DNA of 64,000 nucleotides from Bedellia somnulentella (Eukaryota; Arthropoda; Insecta; Lepidoptera; Bedelliidae), in assembly GCA_963576735.1 (NCBI GenBank), contig OY755196.1, forward strand, positions 6,677,912 through 6,741,911, written 5' to 3'. Below the pieces are notes generated by a model, which saw nothing but the letters and a program-made list of their open reading frames with translations, was not told the DNA's origin and made no database searches. Below, in pieces: positions 22,452 to 31,189 of this stretch (position 1 is the stretch's first letter; each line of letters begins with the position of its first letter). A program made the position numbers and the translations under genes.

Positions 22452-22603
22452 CACGGGTCATAAATAAAAGATTTTATTAAAGGAAAGAAAAATTTCGACA
22501 CTAGCGGGGACAAAGTATTTTTCTTTCCTTTAATAAAATCTTTTATTTATGAGTAATAATCCCCACATGAGGAATTCATGTCAAAAAACATTAAATTATA
22601 GTG
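22452..22603 (+). mobile_element. Hairpin (snap-back) retroposon, copy 3
   Basis: Flanked by GGTATATT at 22444-22451 and 22604-22611; the uninterrupted target is seen at 20040-20050. Left arm ATAAATAAAAGATTTTATTA and right arm TAATAAAATCTTTTATTTAT are complementary, including a variant absent from the other copies. The 3' part GAGTAATAATCCCCACATGA is shared. Confidence 0.85.
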
Positions 22604-22634
22604 GGTATATTGCGCCTTAACTTAACTTAACTGT

Positions 22635-22880
22635 TCGTAGCAAATGATTAAAAAGACAACAGAATTTAGCAATAGGAGATTTAGTTACTATACATGACGA
22701 TAACATGCCACCTGGAAAGTGGCTGTTGGGAAGATTGGTAGAAGTCCACCCTGGGTAAGATAAGTTAGTTCGTGTAGTATCCCTAAAGACAAAAAATGGA
22801 TATTTAAAAAAGCCTGTCAGCAAATTATCTTACTTACCGTTGCAAAGTTATTCCGAAATGAAAACACAATTTACAGATTA
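22635..22880 (+). pseudogene. BEL/Pao retrotransposon integrase C-terminus (DUF5641-like)
   Basis: The plus strand reads LAIGDLVTIHDDNMPPGKWL, LGRLVEVHPG, then a stop, then DKLVRVVSLKTKNGYLKKPV and KLSYLPL. This is the typical DUF5641 pattern at the end of BEL/Pao pol proteins (DNMPPGKWxLGRV, VRVVxxxTxxG, RPVxKLxxLP). At least two internal stops are present, so it is dead. Upstream pol is missing. The frame ends with a stop at 22880, about 22 bp before an ATG that starts an envelope-like frame. Confidence 0.72.
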
Positions 22881-22902
22881 ACAAACGCAGCCAAAAGTCT
22901 AC

Positions 22903-23070
22903 ATGTCGAAAAGTAAAGGTTTAAGTTTTATATCTATGGTAATTTCATTATTCTTATTTTTATCTCTAATGGTTTCGTCACAATGCGCTATTAATATTAC
23001 TCAGGTCAATTCTGTACATGAAATATATTTTCAAAATAACTATCAGGGGGTGATTAGTGATCGATACTGA
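22903..23070 (+). pseudogene. N-terminal stub of an envelope-like or third ORF of a BEL/Pao element
   Basis: A 55-codon frame beginning MSKSKGLSF has a strongly hydrophobic segment (residues 9-26, Ile/Leu/Phe/Val/Ser) ending at SSQCAIN, like a signal peptide with cleavage after Ser-Gln or Cys-Ala. It is in the same frame as the pol remnant and directly follows it, the position of env in env-bearing BEL/Pao or similar elements. It stops after 55 residues and the sequence then turns into another repeat, so only a stub is left. The env assignment rests on position and signal peptide only. Confidence 0.4.
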
Positions 23071-24318
23071 TGCCTAAAATGCAATCAGTAAAAATTTTGT
23101 CTGTCTGTCTGTCTTTGTTGTATGTTCCTTATGGAAACAAAAACTACTCGACAGATTTTAACGAAACTTGGCACAATTATTCTTAATACTCCTGGGCAGG
23201 TTATAGTATACTTTCCAACAGAGTAGTGAAGGGGAATTTTGGGAAATTTCGGGAAAACGGGAGAAGTTGCTCCATTTGTTAAGCTTCCGTCGCGTGTGCA
23301 GCCTTAATGGTTAAGCTTACATAGAAATTATGTATGACAGAAATATTCTTCATAAAATTGTCTTAAAAATTTCCCGGAACAGTATATATCTATCTTTCAT
23401 GGTTGACTTACAATCAAACTCCTGATAGCTTAGCAGTTCGAAGCATTCTGATTATATTTGTTTACTCTTTCGTTTATAATACTCTCATTCATCCCTATTT
23501 TTAAAAAGGTAACATTATTACCTATTAAATAAAAAAAGAATCATAGAAATCGGTAGAGAAACACCAAAATTATACATGAAATTGGCCATCACGCCCGTGA
23601 CCAAAACCAAATCGTTAATAATTTACATATTACATACTCTAGTATATATAGTAGGCGCCAGTAATTGCATCCTACATCACGTATTTATTATTTTTTTAGA
23701 TTGTTATAAATACTTCATAGCTTTTTATTCCAAAATTTTCTAATAAACGGAAATACTGAACCGTTCATAAAAGCGCATTCAAAATCACCAAACTACACTG
23801 TTCAGGGAGTGCTATATAAATTTAATAAATTGAAAACATTGCAGCTAAATTTCACAATACTTGAACAGTGACTGAAGAAAGAAACCTCAGATATTTAAAG
23901 AAACATCGCTACCCGTGCGAAGCTGGGCCGATCCACTAGTAGTGTATTATAATACGGAACCCTTTTGGCAAGGTATAACAACACTTAGCAAATATACTCG
24001 CTACTTAAGCAGTTAATGTGAGAGTGTCAATACGACACAACCATTAGATTGTAACGTATTGTTATCGCAACTTAATCACGGGTTCGATGAACTGGCGTAT
24101 TAAATCAGGTTTTGCTAGGTAAGCGTATTGTTTCTTACTCTAAACAGCGTAGTCGACGCGGACTTTGCAATGGGGCAGGTCACGTTGCTAATTCATTGTT
24201 TGGTATCTTGGATGAACGGTTTGCTGAACAGTATAGCAGAGACATTAAATTAATTTATTAGTTCTAATGCGAAGAATTTAGAAAAAAGCGGCCAAGAGCG
24301 AGATGGACTCGCTAATGA
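23071..24318. other. Repeat-like stretch without genes
   Basis: Contains a (GTCT)n run near 23098-23115 followed by TTTTAACGAAACTTGGCAC, a phrase typical of common lepidopteran repeats, and TACCCGTGCGAAGCTGGGCC near 23909-23930. No coding frame recognised. Confidence 0.45.
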
Positions 24319-24950
24319 AGGGTTCCGTAGCAGCACTAGCAGCAGGTCGTTTTATGCGTAAGGCCTGTGATAGTAAAATTATTGTTATATATTTCAGTGA
24401 AATTAATAAATTAGGTAATTAATTTGATTTATTACGTTTAAAAATAAAACTACTGGCTAGATCTCATTCAAACCAATTTTCGTTAGTAGTTTGTATAGTA
24501 ATACACATCATATATTTTTTCCAGTTTTATCATGCCCATATTTTAGAAGTTACGGGGGGGGGGGACACATTTTACCACTTTGAAAAAGTCTCTCGCGCAA
24601 ACTATTCAGTTTTGAAAAAAATGATATAAGAAACCTCAACATCATTTTCAAATACCTTTTGATAGATACCCCACACGTATAGGTTTGATGAAAAAAAAAA
24701 TTTGAGTTTCAGTTCTATGTATGGGGAACCCTAAAAATTTTGGTTTTTTTTTTCAGATTTTATTTTAAAATCTTAATGCGGTTTACAGAATACATCTACG
24801 CACCAATTTTCAATAATGTAGTTCTTATAGTTTCGGAATAAACTGGCTGTGACATACGGACGGACGGACGGACGGACGGACGGACGGACAGACAGACAGA
24901 CATGACGAATCTATAAGGGTCCCGTTTTTGCCATTTGGCTACGGAACCCT
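24319..24950. mobile_element. TIR element with AGGGTTCCGTAGC ends
   Basis: The left end AGGGTTCCGTAGC at 24319 and the right end GCTACGGAACCCT ending at 24950 are inverted repeats. The interior is non-coding and carries a tetranucleotide microsatellite (GGAC)n(GACA)n at about 24856-24902. Such ends and microsatellite are very common in Lepidoptera (recalled). Confidence 0.6.
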
Positions 24951-25942
24951 AAAAATGATTAAAAATCAAACATTAATTGTTGAAGCAGAATTGACTACAT
25001 TGACGGGTCTCGAATCTCATATGTATGTATTTGTGTAACCGAATAGTGATTTTGCAGCAAACAAATATAGTTCTTAACACCATGTGGGGTGAGTTATTTT
25101 CGCCTGCGAGAGCACAGCAATGCATAAGTAAGGTGATCTAAAAAGGTGTCAGTATTAGATTTGTGATCAAACAAATATAGTCCTTAAGACAATGATCGAA
25201 AATTTTTTTTCGCCAGTCAATAAGGTGAAGCATTAAGTGAAGGAATAAGTTGGACTAATAAGCGAGTGAAGAAAGGAGTGGTTGGCATTTTCAACTGAAG
25301 GCATTCGAAAGAAGCATTCATTCGCGACATATATTGTAATCTGTGATTCGCGAACTACTAATAACTCCGTAAAACCATAATAAAAAAAAATGCGAATAAA
25401 TTTGAGAATCTCCTTTTGGCGGGAAGATCAGCTGTGCTGTTTAGTTGACGTTTCCGCCAATGTTTTTCCATTGACACCGAAGATTGACGTGGATGGATGG
25501 ATGGATGGATATGAAATTATTGGAATGTTTTATAGTATTTCATTCAGTTTTCTCGATTATATTTAATTGACTTCAATGTGGGAATGTGGGATGATAATAA
25601 TGTTATTTGTTGTGAGCTGTTGTAGTTGTACAAGCAAAAACCGATAATTACTGGAATATTTTAGTTTAGGTTGCAAAACAAAGAGTATCAAAAAGAAACT
25701 GTTTACTAAAAAGTAAAATTATATTTAAAGCTCTTGGAAATAAAGCTTCTTAGCTTTGTTCGATACTTTTAGTAAGGGTCTGAGTCATTCCCAAGTTAGA
25801 TTAACTTAGATTTTCGGTTGGCTCAAAAGATCGAGAAACCAGGGCCGTATAACCATTATTCATATTATATCTGTGCCATATATAAAAAAAGAATTTCGGT
25901 GCAAAACTGCAAATAGCCTCGGCTACGCACCTCTGTATTGAT
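24951..25942. other. Intergenic stretch
   Basis: No gene seen. Includes a direct repeat of CAAACAAATATAGT (near 25058 and 25168) and a (GGAT)n run at 25492-25511. Confidence 0.45.
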
Positions 25943-26610
25943 CAGTGTTGCCACCTTGGTGGTTTTCCCACCAGAACTGGTGCTTTTTTAAGGCCTCTGG
26001 TGGTATTTTTTCAGTATATGGCGGTTTAATTTTTTTTGGTGGTTTTTACAGGATTTTCAGAGTATGGAATCTGGCAACATAATTTGAGAGGGAAATCCAT
26101 AACATATCGCGAAATTTATAACGCTCTCTCTATCTTGTATATAGTACAGACCGTGGACGGGGAATCCCGCCCAAGAATGTGTTGTTTCGTTTTGAATTAC
26201 GTTTCGTTACATGCTTAAAGATTGACAGATTATTGTGTGGACAAAGAATGGATATTTTCATGATAATTTTAATTAATAATACACGAAGACATTAAGTACC
26301 TATACTATATGGTTTAATTTGACTGCCCATAGAAATATCAAATTGAATTTATACAGAATAATAAGTATGCTTAAGTCAATTTTAAGAAGTTAACAGTCTT
26401 AACGATCTACTTAAACAAATTACATTTAGATTTCTACATTACCTACCTATCGAAACATTGTTTTAAATTCAAAATTAGCTTTTTTTTAGTCTGATATACA
26501 AAATAAAGTTTAGCGGTTTTTGGTGGTTTTTTTTAAATCAGTTTTTTTGAAATCTGTTGCTCTTTTACTCTTGGCTTAGCGCCTAAATAAAATCCAAGGT
26601 GGCAACTAGG
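25943..26610. mobile_element. hAT-like MITE with CAGTGTTGCCACCTTGG end
   Basis: The left end is CAGTGTTGCCACCTTGG and the right side has CCAAGGTGGCAAC, an inverted repeat; the final CACTG is lost at the right. The interior repeats TGGTGGTTTT words in both ends. The CAGTG start is typical of hAT. No clear target duplication. Confidence 0.55.
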
Positions 26611-26872
26611 CTTGGATCAAGGATACTCTACACTATGGATCGGCCCTAAACACTCTCAGAGCGTAGCAGGGGGCGTGGCCTATTGGCACTTAAAATGGCT
26701 GACTTAGGGTTGTATCATGCAAGAATCAGAATAGAAAAATATCGATAAATTTGCCAACATGTTTATGCAGAAATAATTTATTTCAACAGTGGGCAAATAC
26801 TTTTAATTTAGATCCAGATATTTTAACACCAGTTTTAAACCTTCGTTTCGCCACCATGGATCACACATCACC

Positions 26873-27028
26873 ATGGATTTAAGTCATGAACATTTTCGAG
26901 CGATAATTTATTATGATTTTCGGCGTGGGGTAAGTTAAAAGCAGTGCATCGATCAGTGGTTCAGTGAGATTAATCATGGGTGTCATATGCTCAAGGACGA
27001 CTTTAAATCGGTTGTCGTACACATTACA
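26873..27028 (+). pseudogene. mariner transposase N-terminal scrap
   Basis: The frame MDLSHEHFRAIIYYDFRRG, followed after a stop codon by KQCIDQWFSEINHG and DDFKSVVV, matches the start of mariner-type transposases (helix-turn-helix region). One in-frame TAA and missing segments show it is dead. A retroposon R copy interrupts it at 27029; the duplicated GTTGTCGTACAC resumes at 27267. Confidence 0.6.
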
Positions 27029-27266
27029 TATACTTACTTACGGCTATAAATCCCTAGATGGGGTAGCCAGAGCTAAGGAATGACAAAGCCTCAGCCACCT
27101 TTGGGAAGTTGAGTGGGGAAAAGTTGGTAAAATAAAGGTTGTTGGTGATGAGTGTCGAACCGCATCGCCCAAAATTCCCTTAAAACGGCGTTAAAAGTCC
27201 GTTAGTCGCCTCTTACGTACACCCACCTGAAGAAATGGGGTCGTGCTATTCTAAGCCGACACTACA
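27029..27266 (-). mobile_element. Retroposon family R, copy 4, full length with target duplication
   Basis: Flanked by the 12-bp direct repeat GTTGTCGTACAC (27017-27028 and 27267-27278). On the minus strand it starts TGTGTAGTGTCGGCTTAGAA and ends CCGTAAGTATATGTAAT. This copy defines both ends of the family: about 238 bp, fixed 5' end, short TATG-type tail. Confidence 0.85.
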
Positions 27267-27446
27267 CAGTTGTCGTACACGTACAACAAAATATGTTCAT
27301 GCTGTGCTTGACTTATATTGCAAGATCGTACATATAAATACTAAAAAAACAACGTGTTTAAATTAAAAATGTTACATTTATTCATTTTTAAATAACGTCA
27401 ATTTGTTATAACACGTTCTGAATGAAACCTTTTCATTCGTGATTTT

Positions 27447-27564
27447 TTATGATAAACCATACCATTTTTTTACAATGCAATGCCAATTTTTATGCCGATG
27501 GTTGATGTTTTCAAAGCCAATGCCATCAAGCCACTTTCTTCTCCGTGCTTCACTTGTAGGAAAC
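27447..27564 (-). CDS. THAP-type zinc-finger gene fragment, exon 2
   Basis: Acceptor AAATTTCAG precedes 27564. The first base completes a Lys codon with exon 1, giving LHKFPTSEARRRKWLDGIGF, which fits the THAP consensus (HxFP, then basic residues and W). The frame then diverges (NINHRHKNWHCIVKKW) and stops at 27447 without the usual C-x2-H pair. The whole two-exon product would be 62 residues. It is either a truncated paralogue or one where the real next exon is missed. Confidence 0.55.
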
Positions 27565-27932
27565 CTGAAATTATTTAATTTTAGTAATCAATAACCACCT
27601 CATAAGTAACAAATGTGAAGAAAAGTGTAAACTATAAAAATAATGTTACCTACATTTTGGAAGGCATTTAGATTTTTGATAGGTTAACCAGCCAACCAAC
27701 TTAAACCGAATCTGATAGTACTTAAACATCGATCATACTAAATGATCAGTGTTTCACATCACTAGGTAAACAATGAGAGGAAATAATTTTGGAAGAAATC
27801 ATGAAAACTAAGCCTTTTATGGCGAAAATAATACAATGATCATGAAGTTTCCTCTGATCACATCGAGGAAGCATGAAATACACCAAAAAAATACTCTTGA
27901 CCGAAGTGAAAACAAAAAAAATAATTACTTAC

Positions 27933-28003
27933 TTGTGCAAAGTTAATTGAGGCTGATTTTCGCTATTACGGGCGCCACAATCTTTAACAGAGCAACAGGG
28001 CAT
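27933..28003 (-). CDS. THAP-type zinc-finger gene fragment, exon 1
   Basis: ATG at 28003 starts MPCCSVKDCGARNSENQPQL, the normal start of a THAP domain with the first zinc-binding Cys pair (C-x4-C or overlapping). The exon ends in LH plus two bases at a GTAAGT donor and joins in frame to exon 2. THAP domains bind DNA and are often found in P-element-like transposases or derived host proteins. Neighbouring sequence gives no further exons. Confidence 0.55.
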
Positions 28004-28167
28004 TGTGCATTTATATTACCCATGTAATTTTATGGTCCAAAACTTTATTAATCAATGTCCAAAACACAATCAACACTTTTGTTTACAAAGCAACTTGACA
28101 GATCAAATGGCGACTAACTAAGATGGCGATCTGGGTACGCGACTACGCGCTATCATAATCGATCGTT

Positions 28168-28381
28168 AAAAGTGCTAATAGACGATCGAACATGTACGGC
28201 GCGAACCAGTGTTCGTGGTACGTACCGTACCAAAAACGAACGTGTGTAGCGTGGTTCGCCGCACATAATTATTATTAATATTGGTGCGCGCTGGTTCGAA
28301 GCGTTCGATCGTCTGTAGGCTAGAGCGCACCGCACAGTTCGTGGTGCGCGCCGTACATGTTCGATCGTCTATTAGCACTTT
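28168..28381. mobile_element. 214-bp MITE with AAAGTGCTAATAGACGATCG ends
   Basis: The first and last 35 bp or so are inverted repeats (AAAGTGCTAATAGACGATCG, GAACATGTACGGCGCG). The interior is rich in GTTCG/CGAAC words. Flanked by TTA at the left and a near match at the right. No ORF of significance. Confidence 0.75.
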
Positions 28382-29304
28382 ACGTCTTGACGAAATTTTG
28401 CCATAAACAACAAGAAGTAAACATGTATTTTTCTCTTTTTCAAAAGATTAAACTCGGAAGGTTAGAAAGAGAAAACAGCATATGGAATATTTCTGTTGCG
28501 ATATGATTATTATTTGCATAACGTTATTTAGATATAGTACCACAGACAGGGCCCATCAGTGTTGCCAACGAAGGCGATTTTTCGCCATTTAGGCTACTCA
28601 GATTAGAAAACGGCGACAAAAAAATCGTAAAGGCGACTGGTTTACTTCTATTTATAAGCGAATTACAACACAAATAAGCACAAAAAAATAATATACATAA
28701 AAAGATACACGACAATCATTATAAAAAGATGGCAAAACCCTTCATATATATTGAACGTTTCATCTCTAAATACCTCTGAGATCATGTTGGCATTACTGTG
28801 AAAAAATATCACAGGTTTGCGAAAATTTAAATTCGAATCAACCGATTATTCGAATCTGTATGTTGATTAGAAATATTCGAATCAGGAATTTTTATCCGCT
28901 AAACCTTTAGGAAGGAGTAATAACAAAACAGGGGAAGAACAGATTTTTAGTCATCCATCCTCTCTTTAGGCCGAAACCATCTCAGCATTCCTTTTTCTAT
29001 CTTTCTTACAATATTATCTTTTACACCACACTTTTCACGAATCACATCATTCCTCACGATCGATAACCTATATTATTTTATTTTGTTCAATTTTGTAATG
29101 ATCTCTGTTTTTTTCTATTATTTTGTTTTCTTTGTCACTGTTCACGGTTTTGTTTACATTGATTTTAATTTTAATTTTTAAATGTTTTTGTTAGATTTTA
29201 AAATTATTTTTCGTTAGTGTTCGTTTTAAGTTTTATTATTTTTGTGTTGTATTTAATTTGTGCCGTATTTACGGCGAATAAACTTTATTCTTCTTACACA
29301 TATA

Positions 29305-29330
29305 CATACATATACTCACGACAATAAATC
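29305..29330 (-). mobile_element. Retroposon R, left piece of a copy split by LINE A
   Basis: ACTCACGACAATAAATCCCTAG equals the 3' end of family R; its continuation AGAAGGGGTAGCCAG is at 34430, on the other side of LINE A. Confidence 0.65.
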
Positions 29331-29692
29331 CCTAGAATTTTCCCTGTCCCTGGAAAAGATCTCCGTTTCATAAGGATAAGATATACTAAAAGGAGAATTG
29401 AAGTTTTACAAATATTTCGGGATTATATTAAAGTACTTTGTTTATCGCTTGTTTCAACGGTTTTTTCAGGCCAGTATTTTTCTTTATTTTACTCATATTA
29501 CTCATATTACATTAAAACAATACCTCAGTATAACTAAGTACTGCATTAATAAGTTATATTTCTTCTTATCTACTTATATTTTCCTAGATATACTCTTATC
29601 ATAAAATATAACCTTAAATTTGTCAATAAGTTATCTAGTAAATAAAACCTAGTTACACAATATCAAGCACCATTAGCTCAGAAATAGTTAAA

Positions 29693-31180
29693 ATGCCTAC
29701 TCGCAGTGAAACTATTAGTAATTTAGAAAAGAAGTTAAATTCAGCCCTTTTAGAATTAAAAAAATCAAAAGAAAATATCATTAAATTGTTAGAGGAACGC
29801 GAGGATAGTGAGCAAGAAATTAACAATATTATTAAAACCAATTCTTGTTTAAGGAAACAACTTGTTGATATGGACGCAGAGCTACAAGATAGCATAGCCC
29901 AAAGGATGGCCCTGCAAAGAGATGTTAGTTTGCACCAAGATAGTTATGATTTTCATGAAGCAGCACTTCAAGAGATACAATTGTTAAAAGCACAACTGGC
30001 AGGAGCTGAATTGGAACTTCATACACTAAGGAGTAACAAATCTGAGGAGAACTCAATTATGCTACAGCAAATGTACGATAGCGTTATTCATATGCCAACT
30101 ATAGACTTAACTACTCCGGTAAAAGAAAAAAAACACCTACCTATTGTTAACATAAAAGGTTCAAAAAAGTTAAAGAAATACCTTAAACTTAAAAGAATTG
30201 TAAGAAATCATGTAAAAAAACTTAATAAACTAAGGTGTAGTCAACATCATGAGATGAAATTTAAGTTAAATAGGCTAGAAAAACTATGTAGTGATTATGA
30301 ACTTTCTCTAGACAATAATAAAGTTAAACTTAGCCATGATAGTAATAGGATTATAGAATTGGAAAAATCTCTTCAAGATATTACAATAAAGTATCATAAC
30401 AGCCACTTAGAGATGCAAAGCTACATAGAAGGTTTAGAAGAAATCATAGAATTAAGTAATGAAAATATCAAAACAGTAGAAACACTTTCTGGGTTTTGCA
30501 ATAAGTGTGAAAGCGTAAGTACTGTCATAAATGATGTATCCCCTGAAAATAGAAATAATATGGTTCAGCCCACTTTTGCTTACAATAGAGGTGTGTCGAC
30601 TCAGAGGACTTTAGTCTTCTCCGATTCTCTTGGTGTTAACATTGGCCATCATTTAAACAAAGAATTAGACCAATGTATCTTAAATACTTGTATGCCCGGA
30701 GCAAGTTACTCACAAATAATAAATTCTGTTTTAAAAGCACAATATGACTCCAACACTACTTTAGTTATTTTAATTGGTTCAAGTAACATGGTTAAACCAA
30801 GTGACTTGAAGAAATCATTTGACAAGTTGGTTAATTTAAATGTCAGAAAAATAATTATAAGTGACTTCCTATATTCCAAACATCTTAGCTATAAGGTTAT
30901 TACTAGGATTTATAAATTAAATATGTTACTATATAATTTGACCTTGGGATATAGGCAAAAAATTGTTAATTTTAATATAAATAACTATATTAAGAAACCA
31001 TTTTTGACTAAAAGTACCTTGAAAGTACCTGAACATTCTAAAAAACGTCTAGCTATGTTACTAGCTAGTAATATTATTTACAACAATGTTATTAATTTGA
31101 ATAACATAACTATTTCAACTGACTTGGATGCAGTTATTAGTACATGTACTAATGTATCTGCAAATTTAGCTTTAAACTAG
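29693..31180 (+). CDS. LINE A ORF1: coiled coil plus SGNH/esterase-like domain
   Basis: An intact 495-residue frame. Residues 1-110 and 190-260 are heptad-rich coiled coil (for example LEKKLNSALLELKKSKENII). From about residue 303 comes RTLVFSDSLGVNIGHHLNKE, then LVILIGSSNMVKPSD, the order and spacing of SGNH-esterase blocks I (FSDS) and III (GSSN). ORF1 proteins with coiled coil and esterase-like domain are known in CR1-type LINEs, where ORF1p binds RNA and may bind membranes. The block-V His is not obvious. ORF2 follows within about 10 bp. Confidence 0.72.
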   Translation: MPTRSETISNLEKKLNSALLELKKSKENIIKLLEEREDSEQEINNIIKTNSCLRKQLVDMDAELQDSIAQRMALQRDVSLHQDSYDFHEAALQEIQLLKAQLAGAELELHTLRSNKSEENSIMLQQMYDSVIHMPTIDLTTPVKEKKHLPIVNIKGSKKLKKYLKLKRIVRNHVKKLNKLRCSQHHEMKFKLNRLEKLCSDYELSLDNNKVKLSHDSNRIIELEKSLQDITIKYHNSHLEMQSYIEGLEEIIELSNENIKTVETLSGFCNKCESVSTVINDVSPENRNNMVQPTFAYNRGVSTQRTLVFSDSLGVNIGHHLNKELDQCILNTCMPGASYSQIINSVLKAQYDSNTTLVILIGSSNMVKPSDLKKSFDKLVNLNVRKIIISDFLYSKHLSYKVITRIYKLNMLLYNLTLGYRQKIVNFNINNYIKKPFLTKSTLKVPEHSKKRLAMLLASNIIYNNVINLNNITISTDLDAVISTCTNVSANLALN

Positions 31181-31189
31181 GTAGTAAGA

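Noticed and set aside
24856..24902. Tandem GGAC/GACA repeats as a possible CRISPR or functional array
   Set aside because: Plain tetranucleotide microsatellite inside a common insect TIR repeat.
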